Assembly (NCBI GenBank): GCA_900618425.1
Contig: UZAN01042686.1
Location: 366 to 38,242, forward strand
DNA length: 37,877 nt
Direction of reading: 5' to 3'
Source: Echinostoma caproni
Taxonomy: Eukaryota; Platyhelminthes; Trematoda; Plagiorchiida; Echinostomatidae
Of the stretch, positions 12,518-25,600 are shown one piece after another; the stretch's first letter is position 1, and each line of letters opens with the position of its first letter. The notes beneath the pieces are model-generated. The model did not search any database and was not told the DNA's origin. It saw only the letters and a program-made list of their open reading frames with translations. The translations under genes and the position numbers were made by a program.

Positions 12518-14825
12518 AATCTTTACAAATTAAAATGCTGTCTTCTTTCTTCCTGCACCGTGCAATCTATTCTTTATACCTATGAAGTTTTCAGATATGA
12601 CTCTTAAGTTGTTAAATGTAAACCGTCTTTGTTTTGTTCTTGAATCTAAAAGTATGGATTACTATTTTCCGAAATCGATATCAAAGTTCAACCTCAGATC
12701 CGTCGGCAGCAGGATGTAGGTGTTCATCACTGTGAGAGCAGAACCACGTACTGCGGTGTCTGTACTTGTAAGAAGGCAATACGCATGCAAATTTTTTGAT
12801 GTACGAAAGAGCAGTGCAAAAACGCGCGCACACATATTCAGTGTGAACAGACAACTTCCAAATTAACTGTCTTTCTTGGCATCAACCAACAAATGTTTCA
12901 CTGCATATTCCGCATACAAACTGGTACATTGAAAGTCGGCAAACGTGAACAAAGTGCATACTACTCGGAGTATTTCTCTCTTTCTGTTCACACTGACGAG
13001 GAAATGTATCATTTTCCAATGCATACACGCAGAATGAGTTGTTATTTGTTTAAAGGTGACATGAAAGCCGATGTTTTCGTGCTTTCTTGCAAGATCAATA
13101 TCGGGTTTCAAAAATCGCAATAAAAGCTTCTAGTCAGAAACTAATCACCGGATAAAACAACCTTAGGAACGTTGAGAATCAGTCCACACTATTGCTTACC
13201 TCAGCTGATGAACGAGATGCAATAGGTACACCAGTTTTTAATGTTTTCCATAACATGATTATAGGCTTCTTTAGATTTGGCGCTTCTGAATGATCCTCAT
13301 TTCAAGCGTCAGATATCAAACATCCCCAACGACCATTTAACCGAGAATAGCAAAGACAGAACCTCTCCAAACGGTGAGCTATTTGGAGTGGATAAGCTTG
13401 CGATTGAAATTCTACTTTTACAGATAAACTTCAACACATCCTTTTATTTAATAGCTTTATTCTACCCGCAGTATGAACAAGGTTTTAGCTCAATGAAGGC
13501 GTTCTGTTCTTGCAAAGCCCTGCTTTGAGGAATAAGTTTTTAAATGACAAATTGTTATCTACTTTACCGCTTCGAATTTCCAGTCTTTGATTACTTGATT
13601 TCCAAAATAGGAGTACGTAGATTGATCGACCGAAACCTGATATAAAATAAAAAACTCTGCTGAACAAACAAAATAGTTTTCTACTTTAGGGATCATGCAA
13701 TGAAATTCTAAGTAAACAAATCAAAGAATAAATGAGCTGGATGCTAACAAATCCCATACACTCAGTTGTTGCACTGTTCCTGATTAACACCGGTGATTCA
13801 AATCTAGCCAACAAATTGAGGATTGTAGTCGGGACAACCTGAAAAGTGTTCACAGTTTCACAACTCCTACAGGGGACATAGCACAAACAGGTTTTGCGCT
13901 TAGACTACAGAATGAAGCGTTTCACACTTCTTCGATTTTAACTTGCAAATAAAGCTTTCTTTCACCAAAATCCTATCCCAGGTAGTCAAGATGATGCAAC
14001 GCAATCCAACCATGCGTAATGCAGCTTCATCGATTCCCAAGTGTCCCTAGATAACCTGTGAGTCAGCTGAACTGAACGAAGTGTTCAATGTAAAACTCAT
14101 CCAGAAACTCCGGGAGTGGCTGAATCCTGTTCGATCGTCACTCATGGTCCTGCCCAGTATACCAAAAAAACAACCATACATCCTGTCCTTGAGTGAACCA
14201 CACTGCAAACTGCGACCCCTTATAATTCACAGACTTTAGTATACACATTTCCACGGGTCAGCTAATAATATGTCTTCGCATTGGCGATCCAGGAATAGTC
14301 GTTTCTCGCAACAGTCGTCTTCTGTGCGTGTGGATATTTTAAAAATTTAAAATGTCTTGGCTGTTATCGGATTGATCTAAAGACGCACTGAACTTGGTTT
14401 GTTTTATTAACAGCGCCTTACCGTTACATTCGTTATGCTGGGAAATTCACATACTGTAACAAAAGATTACCATGAATTCGCCACCATTCATGCGTGACTA
14501 ACGCTCTGTTTGTGTTCAAATCTGTAGTTTAAAAGTTGAATAGTGAAAAATTGACTAGAATTTTAAACTGATATTTAATTTGCTTAAGAAAGTCAGTAAA
14601 TAAATCTTCCATTGAGTAGATGAGATGCAAATATAAGTTCAAAGTGATGAACGGAGTTAACACTGTACTTTGATCATAAACAAATACGTGCAATAGTCTT
14701 CTCACAGTGTCTAAGCCGAGCTGCCTTGCGTTCCAGCAAATCGAGAAGAATGCTTAACTGAATATTCATCACTCAAAAATCGCCTAAACTGCTGAGCTCG
14801 ATCTGGTTTTCGGATAAATACGGTC
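12518..14825. other. Gene-free stretch
   Basis: No domain, RNA gene or clear repeat was recognised. Open stretches of 60-85 codons on both strands (for example 12863-13123) overlap one another and look like chance. Confidence 0.45.
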
Positions 14826-15200
14826 TGAGCAAAAGTTCCCGGACGCTCAAAAAAGTTTTATTTCTTACAAAAAGATAAGTATTAAATTTTATCGAATTGT
14901 TCTCCACCAGCTTTCATGCACAGTTCCATGCGCTCAAAACATTTAGTGAAACAGCGCAACCATGCCGAAGAGTGTAAACCTTCAAGCAGTTCAATGAAAG
15001 TCTTCACTGCAGCTGTTGGTCACTCATATTGTATTTCACTCATCATGGGCTTGACATTTTTCAACTCAAAAATGTCGCTTAAAGCCAGGTGGGGAGTGTA
15101 GGGTGATTCATTAACCTCTTGGATGCGTTCTGTAGCCAGAAACTCGCCGGTGACATGGGACCTGTGTGCAAGTGTGTTGTCATAGTGCCGCAAGGTCCAT
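14826..15200 (-). mobile_element. Mariner-like transposase, C-terminal remnant
   Basis: Minus-strand translation gives RTLRHYDNTLAHRSH, then a degraded SPYTPHLALSDI and, in the same frame after one stop, WLRCFTKCFERMELCMKAGGEQFDKI with TAA at 14882-14884. HYDN.LAHRS and the degraded YSPDLAxSDF motif are the second and third catalytic Asp regions of mariner-family (DD34D) transposases. The CxKxGGEYFEK-like end is also typical. Most of the gene, including the DNA-binding half and the first catalytic Asp, is missing. The stretch at about 14826-14860 (AGCAAAAGTTCCCGGACGCT) could be one terminal inverted repeat, but no partner was found. It is non-functional. Confidence 0.8.
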
Positions 15201-17224
15201 CGTGAGTATAGTTACCCTTATGACTTGGGACCTGTGCTCGGTTGTTGATAGTTCTGTGAGTTGCAATCACTGAGCAATTTTCCCACTATACTACAGTCCA
15301 TATTGTCCTTGCCCCCGGTCATCATCTGCACCTCGTACTCGTGTGTACTGTGTATCCCGAAACGCTTTGCTCAGTCCTCATATCAATGACTTCCTCTGTT
15401 AGCAAAACAACATGCCTAATAAGCAAATTTCAGCTATTGCGTAATATATCACTACACAACAGAAAATAAAAATACTAGAAATGGGATAACGAATGCCAAT
15501 TCTCATGTTTGAGATCTGACTGATTGCGCGCGTAATTTATTTCGGTGTCGAATGTCTTGGCGGTCTCTCACGTGTTGGAGAAAATAAAGTGAGATGCTAA
15601 TTGATGNGCTCTTGACAGCCCAATTCGAATTATGTACGTGGTACAAAACGGATCTATTAAGTTCACTGAATGATTTGGCTCAATCTGCGATCACAGTTAT
15701 CTTAATTGTTGAAATGTCCCAGGGTTACGTTAAATGTGTTCCATGGTAATTGAAAAACACAGCATGTTTGCCTACCGTATTTGCGTAAGCTTATTACTTC
15801 TTGGAAGTATTTTCCACCGTGTTTGCTTGTAATTCATATACCAGTTGATTTGCTACGGGTTTCTTCATTTAGGTACGTTCTGACAGTGCCGATTGTGTCC
15901 CTCTCTTTTTCTCCTATGCACATATCGATTGATACAGTTGAAAAGCCGCATTTTTTTCTTGGGATTTATGGTTTCCCAATAAGAGACTGAAAGCAGAAAG
16001 CAGCAGGCCAACGTACAAACTGACAGATACTACAGTTTTGTTACACTCACTTTGTTCTGATCCGACCATCTAACATCTGTTAATAATCTTCGTCCGCCCT
16101 CGTTCAGTTCATTGTCCCCGGTAATTTCATCTTCATGAAAGAGAATTGGAAAGGATTCAATCACACCGACTCTCGCGCATATGGATTGCATAGCTCCGTA
16201 TGTGTTTTATCCCGAATGGTTCTTCGTCATAAACTTGCTGATCAACAACGGAAAAATTCAGGTGTATTTCCCCTTGCTAGTAACTGTTCATTTCCCACGT
16301 TCAGCAGTTTGGACTCAACGCACTCAGGTCAAGTAAACGCGAGAGCGATTGTGCACATATCTAAATATGGTGTTGTATGCAAATATAAATTAAAGCATTA
16401 ACTGAACACAAGAAGATGAACGAGAATATTACATCTGAGATATAGTGCTTGCAAATTGGACAGTCTGGTTTGGGTTTACACAAGTAACTACAAAATAATT
16501 GATTTCTTAAAATTAACTAACAAGTATTGTTTCTTTGTGATAAGTTGGTGATCTATTGATGTACGAAGATTCACACTTCGCACATTTTTCCCTCACTGTG
16601 TCTGTGCGACATACTTCCATCATCTGTCACTGACATGATGTGGATTATTCCCGGAATTTATGCGTTAGACAGACTCTATTTCGAACACAGTCCGAACATG
16701 CTCACAGTGAACAATATCCGACCAATATTTAGGAATTTTGCTTGCGTTATTCACTTTGTTCTGTTGAGCGTACCCCGAATTAAGGAAGCATCCGGAAGTA
16801 AAAATGGATCTGCTCCTTATTTTAAAGCCCGTATATTCTTCTCTCCGTCTTGTGGGACAGGTGATCGACCAGCAAATGATTGAGAGGAGATTGAAACAAA
16901 CAAAAAACAACGGTGCTTTCTCTCAGGACGTTAACTTTGAATCAAAATGTCTGTTCCACCGGCAATTGTCCGGTTGGTGAATGGTAGCTTACTTTTTGAA
17001 TCAACACGCTTACGGGTCCGATAGGAGAACACAAGCGGAGCAAGTTCCGTATGTGCGCACATTAGGCTGTCGAATCCCATTTTGATACCCATCTGCCCAA
17101 ATTCGGAAGAACATGAAACGAACAGCGTTACTCCATTCATGTCTTGTCTGCCTCGATTGAGCCAACTGACATACGATTATTTGGTTGATTGCGCTGTCGG
17201 CCAGCCACCGAAGTGAGTGAGTGT

Positions 17225-17244
17225 AAACAAACAAACAAACAAAC
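17225..17244. repeat. (AAAC)n microsatellite
   Basis: Five AAAC units in a row, in the gene-free stretch between the mariner remnant and the rabphilin-like gene. Confidence 0.9.
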
Positions 17245-18170
17245 CGGTCACAGTGTTTGTCCTAATCGGAATGACCTAAACGAAACTTGAGGGCACAGCC
17301 TGACGAGTTTCTATCACCCCCTCTTCTTGTTACCGTAAACAGCATCGTCATCACCCTCATCATTCGGATAGTCATCATTTTAATGACTACCCCATAATTG
17401 TCTTCACTCTGCCAGTCGACGCTTGAGATTTCTATCGTTAAGCAAGCAAAGACCTCTCTTAATATACACTTTTGGGTATAATGCATCTCACTGCAAAAGA
17501 GAAAATTCTAGAAGCTGATTAAAATTAGGTATCTTTTCTTTGTGCACTATCAGCTACTCAGTAAGATGCGCTTGACCCCATAAATACCTACTAGGATAAG
17601 CATGTGATGAAGAGGAAGATTTTGAGTTAAATCATGATATCTAGCGCTGTTTTAGGGGTAATATTATCATTATTTTTAGAGTAGAAAACTTGGATTACCG
17701 TTATTCTCATTGATTACCAAATTTATGCAATTATTTTTATACCCATATCCGGGTTTTATTGGCTTCTGTGAATCAGTGAAAATCACTTTGTTCAACTTCA
17801 AGAAAGTTTTGTACCGAATTAATATTCTTTCAGAGAGTAACCTCTATTTGTCAACTAAACTCAATAAAGACTGAGTTTGATAAAGCAATTCTATATCAGA
17901 CAAGACCGATGGGCTACAAAACTGCTGTGCTCTTTAGCGGAACATTACTTAACTCTGACTACCCCTATGCGCGAGTGATCAGGCCATTTCTTGAATTTTC
18001 TTCTGAGCTAACCGCTCAAAGTTGCTGAGGGCGAATCGTAGTTAATGTAGTTACCGTAATTTTGCTTATCAAACTGATTTTTCACAATACGGAATGATTC
18101 GGTCAAGTACCCATTAGCTATTCTGCGAAAAGAGTCACACCGGAAAATTTGTGATTTACTCAAATAATTG

Positions 18171-18189
18171 TTTTTTTTTGGGGGGGGGG
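18171..18189. repeat. Poly-T / poly-G homopolymer junction
   Basis: Nine T followed by ten G. Such tracts are prone to sequencing and assembly error. Another G run (11 G) next to an N lies at 19265-19276. Confidence 0.85.
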
Positions 18190-18764
18190 TATATCCTATT
18201 TTTGTTGCCAGCAGCATACTGTATACAAACCAACCCCCTCCCATGAATGCGGGACAGCAATTAGCTGTGTTAACCACATTCTATTTTGTGTGCACGGACT
18301 CATTAAATAAACAGTAAACTAAACAAATCACGCTCTGATGTACTTGTTACAGACTACGCAAAAGGTTGGCCGATATTCGGTACCTCCATGGAACTGACTC
18401 CCGCTTATGCTCCGTCTCAAGGAGAAAATTTCCTTGATAACCGGCTTGACAATCGCTTGTTCTCTCCCCGAAGAAAAGTGTGGTTCTCTCGCGGCAAAAT
18501 GAGTGCTCTCATGATAAGCCTCACAAGATAGCCAAGTACGATATATCACAGTCCACAGTGGAAAATAATACAGACTGAGGAAAACATTTATCTCTGTTTT
18601 CGGCGAGTGAGTGGTACGGAAAAAATTTCCGGATAAAGGAAAGAGGGATAGGATGTGAGACCAGAATGAAATGAATGGAAAACAGGGATGAAAGGGGGAG
18701 GCAAATAGTCCTTGCGGCAGATAGGAGCATTATCTGATTGGTTCTTCCCTTTGCTTGTATCGAT

Positions 18765-18770
18765 TTTATT
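18765..18770 (-). terminator. Possible polyadenylation signal (AATAAA) for rabphilin-like gene
   Basis: An AATAAA hexamer on the minus strand lies about 610 bases after the stop. An ATTAAA is also present immediately after the stop codon (19374-19379) but seems too close. Neither is proven; no downstream GU-rich element was judged decisive. Confidence 0.25.
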
Positions 18771-19379
18771 ATCAGAAACTGGAAACCAAAGCGAAGTGGA
18801 GCAAAATGGAATTTAAGTATCCACTATTTACGCGGTTTCTGAAAGCGAAGATCAGATTTAGACAAATGTTAGCTGTGAAACAGTTACAATAGGGGGGATT
18901 TTCGATAATTCATATTGCTGTGTTTATGTACACGGGGAAAGTCATATTGTCGGGACGTAACAATGTGGACAAGGACAGCACGTACACATGGCAATAATAT
19001 GTGAATTTACAAATAAACGATTGTGAATGGGCTGAACGTGTGTTTGTGTGTGTTTCGGGGGTGGGAAAGCAGTGCAGGAGTGACTGGCATAAAGAGAAAT
19101 GCGTTGATAAAACTGGATTGGATTATTATATCCACTCGTTTACTGATTTGTTGTTTTAATGCAGTCAATCGGACAGTGAAGGACACAGCGGAAACACATA
19201 TCACAAGAGGAAATTGCTTGGGACTGGTCAAGGAAACCAAAGAATAATGGCATTGATCTGGCTGNGGGGGGGGGGGCTTAAAATATTAGACATTTGTCCT
19301 ATCCCCGCAATATGAGTAGACACGATGAATGCATACACAGGTGTGAGTGTGTGTTTGTGTGCGGGCGTTTGTTTTTAAT

Positions 19380-19632
19380 CTAGTCACAAACACCAGGAGT
19401 ACTAGCTTGATCTCCCGGGTCGTTGCGACTGGACAGTTGAAACCAGGCTTCAATTCTCCTAAAGGGTGGACGAAAAACTGCGAGCNCATAGTTCCCGACG
19501 TTCCGCTTTAGCACCCGCTCCCAGTGTTAGACCACCAATAAAATCGTTACTGGGTCCGCGATCAAAATCCCATACGGTCACTTCAAGTGTTCGACTCCCG
19601 GCTTCAGACGCATTCATTTCGTAGAAGAATTG
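19380..19632 (-). CDS. Exon E of rabphilin-like gene: end of C2B and stop (frame broken by N)
   Basis: This exon starts at QFFYEMNASEAG and continues through LEVTVWDFDRG, SNDFIGG and AKAERREL, the C2B calcium loop 3 and following helix region. At 19486 the assembly has an N inside what should be a Trp codon. Read as one base, it leads to an early TAG in the helix. With the N omitted, the frame gives ELW, then FRRIEAWFQL and a 17-residue tail ending GVCD before TAG at 19380-19382. RRIEAWFQL is the expected last C2B strand (family KRIERWHxL), which supports the N being spurious. The acceptor is AG in ccaaaag with a weak pyrimidine tract directly before it. Confidence 0.9.
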
Positions 19633-22600
19633 CTTTTGGTTTGCAGAGTGGGTCAAAGAAATTGTTTTTTTTGTAATACATGTTTACGAATTAGAAGTAA
19701 AATACGTACAAAGTACTTTATCTGATTTTACCTTCCTCCACATATAGCTGAAAAACGATTCTGAAAAATGTGATCGAATATTTGCTTATCATTTGGGTTA
19801 CCGGCTGGAGAACTTGTAGCCTCCCCCTATCTATCAGCTGCAAAATCGAATATTCAATCGACATAAAAGAAGCCAAGTGAGTGATAGGATTCATAGAATT
19901 CTTCATATCAAACTCATTTCCGTTTTCATACTGTTAGAATTACTGCATCCACTAATACAGCTGCCACTATTTATATTATTATTAATAATACCACTTATGA
20001 CAATTAGGCACAAAACATCATTGGTAAACATCGGTTTTGATCACTGGAAAGTAAAACTCGAGAACGAGAGACCACATTTGGTCTTTTTTTATTCATACGG
20101 GCAACATTAGGCTATTTCCTCTTCATCTGCAGATTTGCTGTACACGGAATATCTAGGCAGTACACGTGACAAGCACAAGTTTTTGTCAGTTGCATTAGCG
20201 GATAAAGGTAATTTATAAAACGTGTTCATCAGATAGCGAACCGGACAGGTTCAGTGAATGAAATCGGCGAAATGATGAGACATCGGTTAGTCATCGCATT
20301 TCATCGCAACACAAAATTCTTTCTTTTTTCTTTTTCATTTTACTTCCTTTTATTGAATATACAAAGATACAATTTTCAGGAAGGGGGAAGCGGCCAATCA
20401 GAGGGCTGCCATACAACACACATGGGGAAAGTCAGGCGGTGTGGTGGTGGGATTCGAACACTCGCTCCGCGGGATGATAATTGGTGACGTTACCACCGAA
20501 ATGTTGAAATTGAGCATTTTAGTGAATGCTCTGCCCCCTTTGTTGTGTTTTTGCAAGTCAGAACCCCTTAAGAATAAAAATAAATTCCCCTGCACGGTTC
20601 TCCCATAGTGATTTCTTTTGCTTATACATACGTGTCATATGGGTTTATTGGCATGTTTGGCTCCTTTAGCTTTTGAGGCAACTGGATATGCAGTTCTGTG
20701 GTCATTTTGTTTCTCCTCCTGGTGGAAATATTATGCAGTGGTTGACACAGAGCTGTATTGCTCATTTCAGGGCTCGCCAGCAGTGTGAATCATTTTGTGC
20801 CCGTATCGGGGCTTGGACCGTGAACGGCACCTGTAAGGAGACTATGTTGTAATGCCCGAAGACGCGGTCGACGACCAACAACTTGAGTGCTTGGCCAAAA
20901 CAATTAATTGAACATAATCTTATTTTAATCAGTGGCGAAGTTCAGACCACCGAATATGAGTATTGTTGATCTTGCGGTGTGGTTGTCACTCCTTTGGTGT
21001 TCTTATATGCCTTACCCGATTTACACAAAGGTTTAACGAAACAAATATTGCAGAAAATACAAACTATGGAAGTAACATACAATATTTCTTTTTCATTTAT
21101 TGAATATACATCGGTACAGTTTCTTTCAACAATGGGTGCACGAAGAATCACAAGCTACTTGAGGGCTCCCAGAGTTGCGGGCGGATGAGTGGTGCTATGG
21201 TGCTATGCTCACAACCGCCGGGACGCTGGAATGAATACTTTAGTTGTTTGAATATCACGGGCTCAAATCCGAGACACAAAGAATGCAATCTAGACACATT
21301 CAGAGATGCGTATCAATGAGCATCGGGTATATAAAGAATGGATTGAATTTACTCCTTGTCCTTAAAAGGGATCAATAACAACACCTAAGTCTGAGTACCC
21401 CCTTTTTTGGGTAAACCTAACGTCGCTCGCCTCAGAGACCCCATTCTTTACACGAGCCGTTTGTACTAGATTTCAACAATATATAAGGGTTATATATGAA
21501 TAGTTGTGTGCCATCGATATTTACAACTGGATTTGATTCTTGAAATAATAAAATATAAAGCTGTTTCTAAAATTATTAAATATAAATTGACGTTTACTTT
21601 TTATTGTGGCTCCCACTTAGCTCTAAAATGAATATCTTGAGTTTGATTTTTGGAAGATTTTGCGAATCAACAAATATTATTCTACAAATTGTGCGATGAA
21701 CAGCATACTAGTTAAATGCCAAAGTCACGAGGACTTTCTTTTCACTCCTAGATGGCCGATAATATGGACCCTGTGACTTTGAAGAAAAAACATCAAAAGT
21801 CCCATTAGGATAAAGAAGGGTTTTCATCCAAACAACTGCAAAATTTCCAACTATTTAAGTGGGTTGGAAATAATGTGGATATGATGTTGTTTTGATTACG
21901 TCGTCTAGCCTGGCAACGGAATGTTTGCAAACAATACTTTCAACTTAGAGGATGCATCAACAACAACTAAAAGCGCATTCCGGTCCTATGATTAGAACAC
22001 CGTACCTTTCCAGTTCTATGGACGTTACCCGTGGGGTTCCACAAGGATCTGTGCTTGGCCCGCGACTTTTCCTAACGTTTATAAACGATCTACCGAAGAA
22101 ACTGGGGCCAAAATCATTACTGTTTGCAGATGACGCCAAAATTTGGAATACAGTAACGCAACCAACGGGCTCACTGGCACTCCAAGAAACGTTGAATGCA
22201 GCTAATCTGTGGTCCCTTATGAACGGTATAGAATTCAATGTGCCAAAATGCAAGGTTCTATCTCTACGACTCTGGGTGAGATTTTCATATTTCCTCGGAA
22301 ATGAACAACTGCCACATGCCACAAGTGGGAAGGACCTGGCTATCATCATTCAAGAAAACTTAAGCTGCTCACACAACTGCACCAAGGTGTCCAACGCAGC
22401 TGTAAAGAATGTCGGCTTGCTTAAGCAGGTCTTCGGCCGGTCAGCTTTATTCCCCCGCCTACTATCAGCCTACATTCGACCACACAGAATACGCTATCCA
22501 GGTCTGGAATCCATGGCTACAGCGTGATTGCAAGATGCTGGAGCGTCCACAAAGGATGGCCACCAAAATGGTCAGGGGGCTTGAATCGGTGTTCATACGC

Positions 22601-25600
22601 ATAGAGGTTGAAATCACTGGGGTTATATTCCAATCATTACCGGCGCATCAGAGGAGATATGATTACGGTATACCAAATAATGCAAAACCCAAGCCATCCG
22701 TGTCGCCCGCTTCTGAAATTATCACCCAAAGTTCATTTTAGAGGACATCCATTTAAACTAGTGGTCTCAAAATGCCTCTTGGAATGCCGGCGTCGGTCAT
22801 TCGCAGTCAAAGTGTGTTCGATCTGGAACTCTCTACCATCCTACGTCGTCTGTGCTCCAAGCATTGAGTCTTTCAAACTGAGACTCGATGAAACATTAGC
22901 ACACCTTACATTCCAGCATAAGTGAAGCTGCGTGTAGCAGTGGAAGAAGCACGTATCACGTGACATTTTACACAAAGAATTGTATGTATCACTGTTTCTT
23001 ACTCCACCGCACGAACCTATGGGACCAGAAAAGCATGAGCTTGTAATTTATTACCATAATAAATCTTTGAATCTTTGATATTCCAAGCACGCCAGTGATA
23101 TCAACTGATAACGCTTGGTTGATGGCACCCACGATATCTATTACATCAAATAACAGTCGGCTGCAACATGAAGCAAACTTTGATCAATTGATAAGTTTGG
23201 TGTCATTCTTTATCATAGTGTGGTATTCCGTACACCTTTCAACTTTGCACTTATATTTCATTTGCATCAGCGAATTGACAAGAAAAGCCAATTACATTTT
23301 CCCCCAAGGTACTGCGCAAACAATCGGAATTCTGAATGATCCGCTTGTGTGCCCACTTTTATTCTGTTCTTTTATCCTGTATTCATACGCAATCGATTCC
23401 ATCTCAAATTGGTTGTCTTACACAAACGTAAAACAATTGCTCTTCCGGGGAGAAGATTGAAAAACTCCTCACCTTGGGAAGAAAATTAAATAGGATATCA
23501 TCAATAACTGACTTAGTAATTGAAGATTGAGCAACTTATTTTGATGCAAATCTCCGACTGAGTTGATCGTACCTCATGAAATTCGGGAAACAGAGTAGCC
23601 TTTTTCACTTGGGTCTTTTGTTTGGTCTTTTTTGTCTTGTCCGGACGGAGATATCTGTAATTTAGAAAATGGGAAAACCATCAGAAACAAAAGAAAATCT
23701 GGTTTGAATGAATGGCAATTTTCCGGGAATTCCCAAAGGAGATATATGTTGTGAACAGGTGCAGCAGTCCAGCAATCCCTAATATAATATCAAACATTGA
23801 AGATATTGCATTCACCAGACCCAGTCAACTTTGAGATCCAATGTCCGTATGACGTAACACAAAATTGTAATCAAATACACAAAGGTATTTCAAATTTCAC
23901 TCACACCCAAACTTATTGAAGGTTATGAAAAGTAATGAAAGTAATATTTCAGCGGAGAAGAAATCATTCAATTGATTTGAACTAGTATATTGTATAAGAG
24001 TTTAAGTAATGAGCATGCAAATAATATTTAAATAACCTGGTGTTAAAAGTTGATTAAGGAGTTGGTCAGCAATCGTTCCGATTGCAAATCGAACCCCGGT
24101 TCTTACAAGCCAAATGCACCCATGCTGTCTACTCAACTAATAAATCTATGCTCGGAAGTTCATTTTAACTTAACAGAACACAGGCAAAAAATTTGGAGAT
24201 TTAGTATTTTAGTTTTGCTCATATTTTTGTAATTTAGAATATCCACATTCTATCAAGAAATCCAGCCATGCAGTTTTACCTGAACCAGGAGCATACACAC
24301 ATTGTTTTATTCCGATTAACTGAACAAAACGATTCATTGATCTCATCCGCAGCAATCACTAAACGGAGCCCTGAAAATAAAGTCAGACTTTCCAATTTTT
24401 GCCACGGGATTCCGTTTTGATCAACGAAGCCAAAATAACCAGTAGTTTACGTTAGGATTTTTATTGATCCATTTACTCAGCAATATCCGATGAAGACTAA
24501 AGTCAAATAAAACTATATATTCGCAGTTTACATAAACATTGAAAATCTTTGATGACCTCATCAAATTCTCTGAGGAACCTGATCAACAAACAAAGTAGTT
24601 TATACATATACAGTGAAAGTAAGACGGTCACACTTAAACCGCTTGTGCTTAAGTTGAGGCTTGATACACCCAAATTTTCTGTGATATCCTCAAAAGCCTC
24701 AATATCAAATGAATAATCAGTATGTCCAAATAGCTACAATGGAGTTTGTTACGATAGCATATATTTAACAAGAACAATAGGAAATAATGCTTATTATTTA
24801 ATCCCTAGTGTGAAATACTTTTCAGAGATGCAACTGCTCTCGCTTAAACCGTAGATAATTTAACGAATTTTTCCTGTAACTGGCGTATTTTTCTCATTTG
24901 TTGTGAGGATTGATCCATCACGGATCTGCACCGGTCCAGTTCGCGTTTCATTTAAAAATAGTGCATTTGAGAAATAGTTCCCCATGCGTCATCCAAGAAG
25001 GAAATAAACAATCATCCCTCATACTTTTTACAACCACTGAGGTAAAAAGTGTGTTCATTTAATTATTCATAAAACAACGCTATCAGTAGTCCAGCTGTTG
25101 GACTAATCCGAGAATACTGTTTGAACAACATGAAACGAAAGCCCAATTCATCTCGGACATCATCGAAAGGATTTTTTCAATCGGATCAATGCACTGGTGG
25201 GTACATCAAATCAGGGTATGTCCCGGACTTCCGTTTCAAATTACTAGGTCATTCGTTATGACGTTGAAATAACGAGAGGAGATACATATCTTAAACAAAG
25301 TTACCAGCACAAGACTGTTGAGCGATATCATAGCAAAACACAATCTTTTGTTTGTTTGTGAAAATGGGAACGCGGTGGCTATGGATCACGTACATCTGAT
25401 TGGTTGAACCACTGCGGGACGTTCGTGAAAGGGTTTGAAAACCATTCCTCGATAGCTTGACTAGGATGCAGTTTTACCGTTCCCAAGGGATTTCGGTGAA
25501 ACAACAATGAAAAAGAAAGAACAAACTGTCTTTATTGTAAACACACGCTTGGAGAATCTCAACTGAATTCAGTTTTCAGTTCGACATTCTCGACCGGGAA

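Larger units (their letters stand above)
15201..19379. other. Intergenic or 3' flank of the rabphilin-like gene
   Basis: The right part should include the 3' UTR of the rabphilin-like gene. No other gene could be supported. An N lies at 15607 and another in a G run at 19265. Confidence 0.5.
19633..23572 (-). other. Intron between exons D and E
   Basis: This is a GTACGA...AAG intron of 3.9 kb, phase 0. It is rich in mobile elements: two type-2 SINEs (20348-20503, 21097-21225; minus, same orientation as the gene) and a CR1-like LINE 3' fragment on the opposite strand (21952-23083). Confidence 0.8.

Noticed and set aside
24050..24110. tRNA-like stretch (AGTTGGTCAGCAATCG... AAATCGAACCCCGG)
   Set aside because: It has a D-loop-like and a reversed B-box-like piece, but they do not sit in the order and spacing of a tRNA or SINE, and no cloverleaf could be drawn.
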